A DNA stretch of 64,000 bases from Undaria pinnatifida (Eukaryota > Sar > Phaeophyceae > Laminariales > Alariaceae), in assembly GCA_012845835.1 (NCBI GenBank), contig JABAKD010000021.1, positions 6,169,386 to 6,233,385 of the forward strand, given 5' to 3'. Below the pieces are notes generated by a model. It saw only the letters and a list, made by a program, of their open reading frames with translations, made no database searches and was not told where the DNA came from. Shown here one piece after another: positions 24,720 through 35,669 of the stretch. The translations under genes were made by a program, and so were the position numbers. Position 1 is the first letter of the stretch; every line of letters starts with the position of its first letter.

Positions 24720-25170
24720 TGTTTTGTACTGTTCCTGCCACTGCTATTGTGCTTCTGCTACTGCTGCGGCTACTGCTGCTTCTACTGCTCTAACTGCTGA
24801 GAGGCTGTGATTATAACAGAGCAGGCGACTCAAGACTGGCGATTACAAAATGTGCGAAGGTAGCGGGTCATTTTGTTTTTAAACCACAACAAGAAATTGT
24901 AAAAGTTGATAAAAAATGTCAAAAAAATAAATGCGGTGTTCCAAGCGAACTGCTTGACCCAGGGAGGCAGAATGCAACCCCTTGCCTAGTAGAACCAGGT
25001 CGGCGATCTTTAATGCGCCGAGCACCGCGGCGGAGCTCAGACGAGCCCGGGGCATGCCTTATCATGTACCCATGGCAGCCTTGCTTGCCCCGTAGCCGAA
25101 AGTGCGAGAAGATGCCCCCGGCCGCCGGAGAGCAGCGAGCCCAAAACTAACAACGATCATATTTTACATA
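24720..25170 (+). repeat. dispersed repeat D3, copy 1 (partner 35670-36120), with CTGCTA microsatellite
   Basis: Begins with a CTGCTACTGCTG-type imperfect trinucleotide tract (24737-24805). About 320 bases follow that align with 35800-36120, for example AATGCGCCGAGCACCGC, ATGTACCCATGGCAGC, GCCGGAGAGCAGCGAGCC and ATTTTACATA. Same orientation as the partner. No shared frame was recognised. Confidence 0.7.
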
Positions 25171-25620
25171 GATCAAAATCAGCCCAGGTCCTCCAAACGT
25201 CCGCCCTTCCGTCACCGGTTACTCGACTTACAGGATCCCCCCCCCCCCCCCCCTCCCCGCCCCCCCCCCGTTTGATCAAAATCAGCCCCCCAGGTCCTTA
25301 AAATCTCCGCCCTCCCCTCACACGTTTTTCGACTTACAGGATTCACTTGATATTAAACTGGTGCATTTTCTTCCACAGCTGTCAGATTTTGTCCCCCTCA
25401 GAAGCAGGTTTTTTAGTTTCCACGGGCAGACTGACTAACATCACCCTGTTAACCCTGATAGCTACACTGCGTTTGCAACAGTGGAGGCTATGACCTATAT
25501 CCTTAATGAGGACACACAACCCGAAATACGCGCGATCGGACATCACACACAGCTTGCAAATACGATTTTCGACAAAAAAAATGATCTCGCAGCTGGAGTG
25601 TGTTTTAGTTTATATATTAT
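25171..25620 (+). repeat. dispersed repeat D4, copy 1 (C-rich head, MSFD-type tail)
   Basis: Members at 47060-47420 and 49990-50345 align along about 350 bases: TTGATCAAAATCAGCCC, the C-rich head, CTTCCACAGCTGTCAGATTTTG, ACATCACCCTGTTAACCCT, ATCCTTAATGAGGACACACA and a tail near ACACACAGCTTGCAAATA. The tail encodes a diverged version of MSFDEIFDLTAGVYF seen in the other copies; here its frame is damaged. Truncated copies consisting only of the tail occur elsewhere in the window. Confidence 0.75.
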
Positions 25621-25879
25621 ATATTCAAGTCTCCCCTCCGTGGAGTAGGGTGTTCCCCGCGGGGTGACGCATGCTGGCATGTCGTAGGGAGGCATGGGTT
25701 GAAACCTAAAGCCGTACAAAGGGACGGTAGAGGTCTCAGGGTTTCGGGTGATATCTACTACAGTCCACTGACGAAGGAGTAGCGACCGAGCGACAGGGGG
25801 CCTGCGCCCGACCGATCGGGTGATGGCTTGGGGCGAGTGACCAAGGTTCCCCGCCTCTGTGGGCTCAATGTCGACCACG

Positions 25880-26295
25880 TTCCTCTTCGCGAATGTCAGT
25901 TGCCGGTGTATACAAGGCCAGTGGAACGTGCATAGACGTGTACTCCTGGTTCAACAGGGGAATAAATAGCTGAAGATACGTCAACCAAACCCATGAATGA
26001 GTCTCATCGTGTCCGAGCAACACAAAAAAACCAGCAGCAGCACACCAAGCAGCATGTATTTCATATTGTACCGCCTTATACTGCTAGTAGTGCTGCCGTG
26101 CGCTTGAATGATACCTGCAGGTCAGAGATACGTACGTAGTACATTGATTGGTGCAACCGCAACTACGCATATGAACGCACACGCGTGTACGTATTATCCC
26201 TGGTACGTGCGTGTTGCCCGGCGCAAGAATGTGGTAGTTCTAGGTGAATGTGAAATGCTTTCGTGAACAAACATGGGCAAAATGGGAAATAAAAA
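25880..26295. other. intergenic, nothing recognised
   Basis: Contains a short CAGCAGCAGCA stretch near 26032. No gene or repeat partner was identified. Confidence 0.35.
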
Positions 26296-26299
26296 AAGA

Positions 26300-27566
26300 A
26301 GGGGCAATGGCCGAACTCGGGTACACCCGATCGACCGATAGCCGTTATCGGGTACCCCTTTAACACACAGTCCCACAACGACTCAGGACGACATCTCATG
26401 GGTCAAAACCACACCGCATCCGAAAGCAGCCGCATGTCCATCAGGTGCACCCGGTTATGGCTGAACAAGTCCTCGAAATGTACCCGACTGGCATACAAGC
26501 CTCACGATTATGGCAGGACTATTCGACCACCAGCCCACACGCACACACGCACGCGCAGCGGGCGCGAACTCGCGCCACGGCACGGGGCGGGGCATTGTTT
26601 GTTCTTTCGTCTCGGAGTTCTTTCTTCGCAGCTCTTTTTTGTGGCTTGTGAGACCCCGCTCCACTCACGCCCGCGCCCTCAACCACAGCCACAGGAGTAT
26701 TGATGTGCGACAACGGCCCCCAGAAACAGCCGAGTACACAAAAAATTGGCAACACAACGCAACATGTGCGCGAATATACATGAGACTCCACACATAACAT
26801 ACATGAAGCACTGCTGTCTACAGGACTGCTGGATTTTGGCCATCGCAAAACTAATTCCCCTGTAAGAGAGGTACAATCACGAGCTGCAGAGCTATTTTCC
26901 TGAAAACGGCGTCCCTGCAGGACACCTGTTAGTGAGACCTAGGAAATCAGTTGACTCAAATAATATTATCCTCATTGATCGGGGTGTGATGTGACAGGGG
27001 GCGGCAATACATTTCTCGGGCCCGCCACTCCACGAACATATCTCCCTGTGCCATTTGCAAAAGAGCATCTGAATCATCAGCCCTTCTCGTGCCGTGTCCG
27101 TGCCCAGGTAGTCTGTGATCTATGTCTAAACCGTCTGCACAGATGCGCTTCTGTGCCTTGTGAGTAGGGGTGCTAACTGCGATTTCATGGTCCACAAAAA
27201 ACAGTTCCGGAAAAAGATTGATAAACTGCTCAGCAAAAGAGCTCCGAGACGAAAGAACAAACAATGCCCCGCATCGTGACGTTGCGCGAGTTCGCGCCCG
27301 CTGCGCGTGCGTGTGTGCGTGTGGGCTGGTGGTCGAGTAGTCCGGCCATAATCGGGTGGCTTGAATGCGAGTCGGGTACATTTCGAGGACTTGTTCAGCC
27401 ATAATCGAGTGCACCTGATGGACATTCGGCTGCATTCGGATGCGGTGTGGTTTTGACCAATGATATGTCGTCCTGAGTCGTTGTGGGACTGTGTGCTAAA
27501 GGGGTACCCGATAACGGCTATCGGTCGATCGCGTGTACCCGATTTCGGCCATTGCTCAAAAACTGT
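26300..27566. mobile_element. foldback element with ~330-bp inverted arms
   Basis: The left arm (26300-26640) and right arm (27240-27566) are reverse complements at high identity. The outer ends read GCAATGGCCGAACTCGGGTA on the left and, complemented, GCAATGGCCGAAATCGGGTA on the right. Shared inner landmarks are ATAGCCGTTATCGGGTACCC and GTCCTCGAAATGTACCCGAC. The unique middle is about 600 bp and has no recognised domain. Long arms and a non-coding centre fit a non-autonomous foldback or Mutator-like element; the superfamily is unknown. No target duplication was resolved. Confidence 0.8.
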
Positions 27567-27970
27567 TTCAAAAGCGAGCGTAGGCAAAACCTGATGCATC
27601 ACACGTACGTATCGTATTAAAGTATTTTCGGAACGAAAAACATAAATAAAATATAGAACGAACTTTGAAAAAAAACGCAATATCGCCACAACCAATGCGA
27701 AGCCTTTATTAATTACAAGCAATTGAATGTGCATCTATACACAGCACAGGAGTAGCCATATCGCCCATCAACAATGACTATGACTTCACGTCAGCGCTAG
27801 AGATTTGGTAACACACACAGGGAAAACCAACATGCCCCCCATGAGAAGCCCTTGTAAACCAACAACACACGTACGTATCGAAATGTTGTGCGTCTAGTCT
27901 AGTTATTTTTGGCGAAAATACATCAGCATCCACCAGCAGTACAATCAGAGAATTACCAAAATATATAAAT
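27567..27970. other. intergenic, nothing recognised
   Basis: AT-rich sequence between the foldback element and the tyrosine-recombinase element. No motif was found. Confidence 0.35.
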
Positions 27971-28156
27971 TTGTATTTTGCTTGGGAGTTGTATCATACT
28001 ATTGCGCACCCCCCGCTCGGAGCACGGCGGGCGGAGAGAGGGGCAGGTCTCCGGGGGTTGCTCCAACAGCAGCCCCACGCTATCGTCCATAATCCTGATT
28101 CAAGTTCCATCCTAACTGGCAATGTACAGCTTTCGACGCCAGCCAGCCCCCACCTG
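27971..28156 (-). repeat. split direct repeat b2
   Basis: Matches 29687-29862 at about 88% by eye: the two share GTATCATA, TTGCGCACCCCCCGCTCGGA, AGCCCCACGCTATCGTCC and AGCTTTCGACGCCAGCC. It marks the putative 3' end of the recombinase element. Confidence 0.8.
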
Positions 28157-28809
28157 AAAGACTAAAAAATAAATAAACACATATTAATGCACCATGGTAC
28201 TCGGCACAAGCACACACATGACACATGTAACGCAAATATCGTGTACTAGAGGAGTACCCATAATATACACACGATGCCAGTATACATATATATATACTTC
28301 GCGGCCAAGCCGCACTATTCCGGACAACTCTCTCTCCTGCAGTTTCAGATTAGGCTCTAATACCGAGCTAATTGTGAGACCAAACCACTGTGCCTGCTCA
28401 TTAGCATCCGTCATCACAAAACATTTGCACAGAATAGTGCAAATTCTAAACGAGGAAGAATGGACGCACCTCCACCGTGGAGACATGCGTGCATGTTCGC
28501 GACGCACGGTAAGCAAACCGACACGGCACCAACGCCTGCATCGCACAATGCAGCTTCCCGACGAAGAAAAAAAGCGCACCTCCAGCTTGGAGACGTGCGC
28601 GCGCTACTTTGATGACACGAACAGGAATCCTGATCACCGCACATGAAAAAAAAAAAAAAAAAAACGCGCAACCTACGACACCCGGGCGGCTGCATACCGC
28701 CCCCTAGGTACGTGGAGCTAACAGCAACGAACACTCTCCCGCGTTGCTGTGACCGCCTCATTCCCCCGCCACTGACACCCTCAAAACCCCGAGCGGGTGG
28801 GTGGGAAAT
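28157..28809. other. sequence between b2 and a2, with short GCACCTCC repeats
   Basis: Contains two related stretches, GACGCACCTCCACCGTGGAG (about 28462) and GCGCACCTCCAGCTTGGAG (about 28576). Each can form a short hairpin. There is also an A18 run near 28645. No gene was recognised. Confidence 0.4.
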
Positions 28810-28985
28810 CAGCTCAGCCAGTCCATCACACCTTGACCTTATCCCGCTGACGATGCTTCTTTCATCTCTGCGCGCTTCGCTTGATAGCCAGCAAAATGAC
28901 AGACTGATCTAAGGTTCCCTTTGCTATACCAGGACACGTACAAGTAACCACCCGAGTTATCTCATGGGTCAAAGTGCAGCAACCC
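28810..28985 (-). repeat. split direct repeat a2, part 1
   Basis: Aligns with 33322-33515: TCAGCCAGTCCATCACACCT, GCTGACGATGCTTCT, CAGACTGATCTAAGGTTCC and AGGACACGTACAAGTAACCA recur there with few changes. In the 33-kb copy it runs without a break into the part that is found here at 29624-29690. Confidence 0.8.
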
Positions 28986-28989
28986 CCTT

Positions 28990-29623
28990 TCTTTTGTTTT
29001 CTTTTCTAGGGTTAATTTTTACGAGGCCGTAGGACAACATGTTACTTACGTCACTGATTTTGGTAGAGTTTGTACAAGAGTTCTATACCCTTCACAGGGA
29101 ACGACCCGCCGCAATTTTCTATTTTCAGGCACGGGCGTCGCAGCTGCGCTTCAACCTGTCAAATAACTCGGGAAGGAGGGGCGATCACTGATATATGTAC
29201 TGTGGTTTTTGTTCCATTGCTCTTGTTTCACTGCATGCCCGCGGGTCGTCACTGTGACATCACTCCAGACAGCAGGCGCGTTCGTCTATACTCACGATTA
29301 CCGTGCGGTGCGTACGGTGCAGGCAGCCCAACCGCTGTAGGCCGTAGCCGCGAGTTGGTTAGTTGTGGGAACGAGGGAACTCTATGCTGTAGTTGAGTGG
29401 ATACTTGCGGCCATGTGAGTTCAGTTTGCACATTGGACCTTTTCACTTGTGCGCCTTTTTCCGTATCGTGCGTTTTTAGGCAGGAAAGCGTAGTATTTCC
29501 CGGACTAATTTTGATTTCATTTGGTTTTTCGGAACTTCCCAGGGCTCCAGCACCTTTGTGTGACCACGGACCTTATAGTTTTGACAAGGGTAAATGTGAG
29601 AAAACAACAGCAACAACAACAAC
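28990..29623 (+). mobile_element. ~630-bp insertion with (CAA)n tail inside repeat a2
   Basis: Repeat a is continuous at 33322-33580 but is split here after GCAGCAACCCC and resumes at CAACCCCAAACTT. The inserted segment ends in a CAACAACAACAAC tract and is bounded by CAACCCC on both sides. A simple-repeat tail plus a short duplication suggests a short retroposon (SINE or truncated LINE) in plus orientation. No Pol III A/B boxes were confidently seen. Confidence 0.5.
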
Positions 29624-29690
29624 AACCCCAAACTTATTCCGTACATACAAGAACCTTTTTTTCTCGTGCTTCGATAATAATGCGCTTTGT
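29624..29690 (-). repeat. split direct repeat a2, part 2
   Basis: CCCCAAACTTATTCCGTACA and GCTTCGATAATAATGCG match 33515-33580 (CCCCAAACTTCTTCCGTACA, GCCTCGATAATAATACG). Confidence 0.75.
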
Positions 29691-29862
29691 ATTTTGTTTT
29701 CGAAGTTGTATCATATTATTGCGCACCCCCCGCTCGGAGCACGGGGGGCGGAGAGAGGGGTAGGCGCCCGGGGCTACTCCAACAACAGCCCCACGCTATC
29801 GTCCGTAACCCTGAGTCAAGTTCCATCCCAACTGGCAATGTCGAGCTTTCGACGCCAGCCTC
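29687..29862 (-). repeat. split direct repeat b1
   Basis: Partner of 27971-28156, immediately next to a2 part 2. The b1/a2 adjacency is the diagnostic junction of split direct repeat elements. Confidence 0.8.
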
Positions 29863-30039
29863 CAATGATGGTATTTGTCTCAGCTTACGGACGTAGTGCG
29901 TCCATGCCCTACCCCCTTTGCTGTACCTCTAGGATGCGCACGTCAAGATACAACTTCGTTCTATCTGCTTGGCACGTACCAACTTGATAAGGTTGCGTAC
30001 CAGCTGAAGTAGTTACGTCGACTTCTATCCCTCCAGCTT

Positions 30040-31182
30040 CGGAATGGGGTTAACTTGCCCCCAATCTGTACCCTGCTCCGGCTGGATCCCGTTACCCATC
30101 CCCTCCTGGGCCGTTACATCTGCTACTCGGCTGGCATCCTTTCAGTGGCTACGAACGTACGCCTTATAGGCATCAGACGCCCACCGGCCCTCCCGTTGCA
30201 ACAACTCCGGGGAGCCACTTCCTGCTGATAAGTGCGTTGCGCCCCCATTCCTAAGGGAGTGCAGGGCGTACCCATCCGCCTGGACGCCCGCCAACGCAAC
30301 CACTTCTCGCAGGGCTACCGTCGCTAGTTACTTCGTCTACATGGACCATCTGCCACCACCTCTTCCATACGCCACAAGGGGAGCCTACGAGGGCTAAAAC
30401 AAATAACAAGACATCAATTCGAGCATAAGATCTACATCACCGCCACCAGCCCCCACAGGCCTCACTGAACCCGCCCGAACGCGCGAAATAACCACCCCTT
30501 TGCGCAACTTGTTGCCCTTAGACCCACAAAATCGAACATCGACGCGGTCGGCTCTCAACCGTTGCGCCACCCCCAACTGTACCCGACCGCAAAAGAAAGC
30601 CACCTCTGCCCGCCGTAAACAATACGTTTCGTGGATGCGCGACCGGGTTTCCGCGATCATTTCGGACGCGCGGGTCAAAAATCATAACGACGCATACAAC
30701 GCAAGCCACAACACGCGCCCCCTGTTCCGCCAAGCAGGGATCAAAGGTTCGCCAGCAAGCAACATAGCTCACGACACGCGCCGACGCACGGTCGCCTTAT
30801 TACCCACTTTGGCATGCGAGCGCGCCGCACCTTTGAGGTCGCTCGCGATGACGGGGTGAGTTGTGTCGAGCTCGAAACCGTGTGTAATGCAATGAAAAAA
30901 CTTGATGGCCGACCAATGGCTTTTGATGGTCGCCGACCGCAGTTTCTTGGTAGCAAACGAGTATGCTACGTGTTCGAACAAATGCCACATGTTGGTCATA
31001 TCGTCAATGCCGCGATCAAGAAAGACGGGAACACCACAAAGTACCCGAAAGTCTACCCATGCTCCGAAATGACCCAAAGAAACTCGTTCAGTCGAGGCCG
31101 CAACGGCGTGTCGCATGAGTCCGACGCCAACACTGAAGAACATAGAGAAATGCCGATGGGGCCCAGTTCCCAAACCTGCCAC
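30040..31182 (-). pseudogene. tyrosine recombinase of DIRS-like element, remnant
   Basis: The N-terminal core-binding part is in the frame ending near 30769: LFEHVAYSFATKKLRSATIK, SAIKFFHCITHGFELDTTHP, LKGAARSHAKVG. After shifts, YCLRRAEVAFFCGRVQLG and VDVRFCGSKGNKLRKG follow near 30440-30620. The catalytic C-terminal part contains HSLRNGGATHLSAG, whose HxxR codons are 30250-30261, then LQREGRWASDAY and the Tyr in YKAYVRS near 30158-30160. A TGA at 30142-30144 and several shifts interrupt it. Family members excise or integrate circular DNA; this copy cannot be active as it stands. Assignment to the DIRS-type rather than the Crypton-type rests on the flanking repeats. Confidence 0.78.
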
Positions 31183-31861
31183 GGGATATGACGAACGATG
31201 TGAGGATGAATATGTGGGGCAATGCGATCGGATACGACAGCGGACGTAAACAATTTAACACTGCCGGCACAGGCACGCAAACGAGACGACCCCGCGCTGG
31301 CAACCACATCGAGATTCGCGGAACCTGTTGATGATACCGACCGCATTACGCCTCAACCACCGAATGCAACTGTGCGTGCGCGCGCTTGCCGTCGGTCGAG
31401 CCGTGTCCGCACCCCCAGTCAACCTCTGAACGTCGCAAACGTTCGCTATGGCTGACTGTGTCTCCGCGCGCGACCGATGAGCCTGTTCCTACAATGCGCG
31501 CCGAATCTAACGTACACGCACGTGCGCGCTCCCCATGGTCACCTCTATTCCCGAATATGACGGATCCCGGAGCAACCGGTAGACGCTCTCGCCCAACGCC
31601 GCCTTCGCTCGCCAGCGCCTCCAACGCACGCCCCCACAACTTGCCCGTGACTCTGCCGGCTGCTGGTACGGTCGGCGTTCCGCCAACGCCGACCGTCGAC
31701 GCAACCCCCCCACCAACCGCCAACGCCGCCGCCGCGCCCCCCGAGGCTGGACCCAACACGCGGCCGCCACTCTCAATTGTTGACGCAGCCGCTACCTCCA
31801 TCGCCGGCGCCGCAGCTGCGCCCGCAAAGGCTGGCCCCACCTGGCGGCAGGGTCCGTGTCT

Positions 31862-33205
31862 TCATCCAGACCCAGAACAAGCGCTTCTACCCCCCTCGCC
31901 CCCCCTGTTGGCCCCCGCGGGGAGGACCGGCCGCACCGATAACGCCCGCGACCCTTCGCCCGCCGCCGCCACGCTTCCATCGCCTTCCACCCTGAGTGTG
32001 GGTGGAGATGGCGATGATGCCGAGGACGCGGGGGCCTCGTTCCGGAACTTACACGGAGACCAGTTGAATTTACCGGTGCGCGCGAACATCGGGCAAGCCT
32101 GGGGGAGACTCGAATTGGCCTTTCCCTTGGACCCGGGCGACCCAGCGGGGGGACCGGTTGCCTTCCGCTTGGTGCGCCTGTCTGCGCCGGAACCGATGCT
32201 GCTGAGTACGAGCCGGATAACCTCCCCCCGGCCGCGGCAAAATTCGAGATTGCGTACGAAGGCGAGCATGGGTCGGGGGTCGAACGTCGTGCCAGCTGGG
32301 GGAGGGAAAATAGCAGGGGAAGGCCGTTGCACAGCACGCATGAGCTCACTCACCCACAAAGCGATGTTGCGGTTAACCATATCACATACCACTGTATGCG
32401 CGTCTGGGACGGACAGCATACTGTAGTTGCTAAAGGTGTGCGCACGCAAGCCCATGACCGCCACCATGAACGGGTCGCCGAGGGCGTTGACGCGAGCCAG
32501 ACAGGGGAGATCGTCTGCGTCCGCGGGCTAGACACCCACAGGAAGATTCGAAACGACGGCCAATCTCAACATGTCGAGACGGTCGGCGACCATAAGGGAG
32601 CGCCGGATGGGCCCGTCTACGCGGGGCCCATAAGCCCCGACGTCAAATGAACTGAACGACCAAAGCTGGGACGCAACGTTAGCGGTCATGTGCATAGACT
32701 CCCCCACAAACAACTGCAGGTCAGCGGGAGAGTCCCCGAGTATCGGGGGGATACACCCACCAAATATCCACAGCTTCCTGGCTGTGTTGACCTTGTTCCA
32801 AGTGGTCATTGCAGTAGCGAGTTTTGCTTTTTGGCGCTGCCGTTCCTGAGCGTCGCCGTCGGACCGGGAGGCTACCCGACAAGAGTTGTTTTCCATGAAC
32901 TGTCGAACCATGATGTCTAGATTAGCTACCTGATCAGTACAGGCAGCCGCAGGTTCGCGGGAGGCAGAGGCGATTGCCGATAACTCATCAAAATTGTCGT
33001 CGAGGCGCTTATGGACCCGCGCGAATTCAACTTCAACCTGTCGGGCCCACGTGGCCCAGTCATCCGAAGGCAAGGCCGCACCGACCGCTGGCGCCGCGGA
33101 AAAGGACCCCGAGCCCGCGAGAGCTGCGGCGGCCCGGGCACCCAGAGTATCCTCCGCCTCAGCGCTGGCGGCAAGAGGGGCCGCGGCACCCGGCGAATCA
33201 CCCAT
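31862..33205 (-). pseudogene. gag-like ORF of DIRS-like element, remnant
   Basis: It starts at an ATG (MGDSPGAAAPLAASAEAE) with an Ala/Ser-rich head. An amphipathic helical stretch follows (WARQVEVEFARVHKRLDDNF) and then LWIFGGCIPPILGDSPADLQ, in a frame that stops at 32528-32530. A second frame (32467-31862) continues with MVAVMGLRAHTFSNYSML and then CPMFARTGKFNWSPCKF, which resembles a degenerate CCCH zinc finger like those in some DIRS and TOC-type Gag proteins, before a Pro/Ala-rich end. Two frames imply one frameshift. Role inferred from position only. Confidence 0.5.
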
Positions 33206-33321
33206 TGTCAAAGAGACAGCCCGCAGCGCTCCCCACAGCAGTAGTCCCAGCAAATTATCACCACGGCAGTCACCACGGCAGTCCCAGCGGATTCTCGCAC
33301 AGGAGCAGTCGCAGCAAAGCA

Positions 33322-33580
33322 AATCAGCCAGTCTACCACACCTTGAATCAGCCAGTGTATCACACATTGACCTTGTCTCGCTGACGATGCTTCTCTCTTC
33401 TGTGCGTGCTTCGCTTGCTAGTCAGCAAGAAGACAGACTGATCCAAGGTTCACTTCGCCATACTAGGACAAGTACAAGCAACCACCCGCGTTGATCTCAT
33501 TGGTCAACATGCAGTAACCCCAAACTTCTTCCGTACACACAAAACCCTTATTTGCTCGTGCCTCGATAATAATACGCGAA
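33322..33580 (-). repeat. split direct repeat a1
   Basis: Uninterrupted version of a2. It includes a small internal duplication of AATCAGCCAGTSTAYCACAC (33321-33370). It marks the putative 5' end of the recombinase element on the minus strand. Confidence 0.8.
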
Positions 33581-33790
33581 TTGTTACCGTTTTCCATTTT
33601 TTTTTTCAAGACCGTATGTCTACAGCCATGAATATCAACAGTTCATTATACTTCTGCGCAACGAGAAGAGTTGCAGTATTCAAATTTCGTTTCTCGTGCA
33701 GCTTCTAAATACATGGAAAAATAAAGACCGTTGGCTTATTACCGCGAGTAAATAACCGTCAGTATACATCTAGACAGAGAGGTGCATAAT

Positions 33791-33967
33791 CCTCGTGCTC
33801 GTGCTCGTATGCTCGTGCTCGTATGCTCGTGCTCGTGAGCACGAGCACTTGAGCACGATGAGAACGCCGAGCGCTCGAGCAATCTAGCACGTGCTCGAGC
33901 GCGACTAGCACGTGAACACGAGCAATCGAGCACGGTGAACACTGGAGCACTCGAGCAATGGAGCACT
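33791..33967. repeat. palindromic GAGCAC/GTGCTC minisatellite
   Basis: The left half is tandem GTGCTCGTATGCTC-type units and the right half is their complement, GAGCACGAG-type units, diverging rightward. The switch lies near 33838 (CTCGTGAGCACGAG). The block could fold into a long imperfect hairpin. Confidence 0.8.
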
Positions 33968-34250
33968 CACCAACACTCCAGATCTTCACATGTACGTGAT
34001 TATATAGACCGCTTAGATATTGAAATGAATACCAAACCATAAAATACTTCCGGTACAAGTGTTCTTTGTTGTGCTCAAAGCAACAGTTAGGTCCCCAGCT
34101 CGCTCCGCCCTCGTTCGGCCGATACGCGCCAAACCTCGACGAACCTCGGCAGTCCCGACCTCTCTGACGCGAGGAGGCTCATCCCCTCCTGGGTGTTTGA
34201 CCTAGGCCGAGGCCACCAGAACTGTGGTCACGGCTTCGGGGAAGCTGCAC
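33968..34250. other. short unique segment
   Basis: GC-rich part near 34095-34245 without tRNA-like folding or a recognised motif. Confidence 0.3.
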
Positions 34251-35010
34251 CTATTAAAAAAAATACGATTCAAACTTTCTACAATATACCTGGTACAAGG
34301 TTACTGTTCGGGATGCGGTAAACATTATATCCCGGGGGCGTCGCAAGGCGAAAAGAGAGACACCGGTAACACACGTATGCATATTTTTCCACCTATAATG
34401 CTCCTTGGCGTATTCACATATATAAACCCCACTGCTCTCTTTTTACAGGAAACTTGTGGCATGAGCTAGTGCATGGCTACAAAGAAGATGTAGTACTCAG
34501 CGGGAACAGTGTGATGGTGGGTGCACGTTGTACTGAGTTACCTGCAAACGAATTATTAGTGGTCAGGGGAATCATGCTGTGTACCGTACGTGGAATAGTG
34601 GTCGTTGCTATATAGTATGCCACATGTGTTTGCACTTGGTGATAATAATAATGGATGGGGTTGACCAGTCAATGACAGTCGCTCTAGGAAGTGATGAAAT
34701 ATTTTCTAATTGATTGGCGGCAACAATTTCGGTTGTGCGGCGTACGTAGTGGTATCTTCCATGAGTTGGAGGTAGAGTTCAACGCGTTGGAACTGTTGTG
34801 TTTAAGGGTAACCAAAACTTTGATGTATTCCTCGTTTATCCCCGTAGAAAATAGAGCGAGATAGACAGCGTTCCCGCCTGAACCCGCCACTGCTTGGTGC
34901 ATGTCGTCGGAATGTATGTGTGTAGTCTATGATATGTGTGTACGATAAGAGCAATAGACATAGATAGGAACGATCCACCCAGCCAATCGGATGACGTCCT
35001 GGGCGCGTGG
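34250..35010 (-). repeat. dispersed repeat D1, copy 2
   Basis: Reverse-complement partner of 13840-14800. Read on the minus strand it gives ATGGAAGATACCACTACGTA, GAAATTGTTGCCGCCAA, CTATATAGCAACGACCAC and GCACTAGCTCATGCCAC in the same order as that copy. Confidence 0.6.
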
Positions 35011-35669
35011 CGAACGCTGAAGAAGAACTTAAAAGTAGCCGATTTTGGCCGCTACAGCACCGTGTACATACCTGTGTTTGGCTTCGCTAATAAGGAGTTA
35101 TATATCCTTGAACCCTGCCCATGGTTGCACTCTGTCCCAAAAAGATATTTGGCCTGGTCTAGACTCGCGTGAATGCTGCGCTCGCGATGCCTGCCTCCTC
35201 CGCTGCGCTCGGCGCCATTTTCCGAGTTTCTCCGTTCAATGTTCTAGGGAGCCCCGTCTCCCGCGCTGGTTGATGCAAATCGTGCCCTGTGGCTCTCGTT
35301 CCAGCACTTTGTTGCTCCCGGCCTCTACCTCCCAGCCTCTTCCTGTTGGCATCCGCTCTATCCGGGAAAATAATACCGCGACATGTCATTTTGCTCAAGA
35401 ACAAACGTTGCATACATTCGGACCCGTCTAGTTGAACCGCACGAGAAAAATAAAAACGCAACGGGTCAACCACGCTCGAGAACAATATACACACCGGGTA
35501 AGCCACGCCCACAGACGCTTTCGCTTCTGCGTCGATAAGCGGCCGCTGCCGCGGCAGGAGCGAGAATGACGGTTTACACTTGCCTGCACTCATGCTCACG
35601 CACCTACGTAGACATCGGGGGCCGAAACGGCCGAGGGCGGCGCGCCCCTAAACCCCACACTATTCCGAT
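35011..35669. other. intergenic, nothing recognised
   Basis: Overlapping frames of 128 and 146 codons exist on opposite strands, but neither has a motif or splice support. Confidence 0.35.

Larger units (their letters stand above)
27971..33580 (-). mobile_element. tyrosine-recombinase element with split direct repeats (DIRS/Ngaro-like), RT not seen
   Basis: On the minus strand the order is: repeat a1 (33580-33322), gag-like ORF (33205-31862), tyrosine recombinase (31182-30040), repeat b1 (29862-29687), repeat a2 (29690-29624 continued at 28985-28810) and repeat b2 (28156-27971). An a1-ORFs-b1-a2-b2 layout is the split direct repeat arrangement known from Ngaro/PAT-type elements of the DIRS order. 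The coding parts are broken by stops and shifts. The 680 bases between the ORFs cannot hold a reverse transcriptase, so this copy is a deletion derivative or a lineage without one. A 630-bp insertion splits a2. Confidence 0.7.

Noticed and set aside
26398-27734. Conserved peptides in the two foldback arms (RMSIRCTRLWLNKSSKC) as a gene family
   Set aside because: The peptide recurs only because the DNA arms are inverted copies. The frame is open over part of the arm only, and no independent homologue is known to me.
30518-33384. Overlapping plus-strand frames (31386-32426, 32974-33494) as host genes
   Set aside because: They are antisense shadows of the GC-rich gag-like ORF and recombinase remnant.
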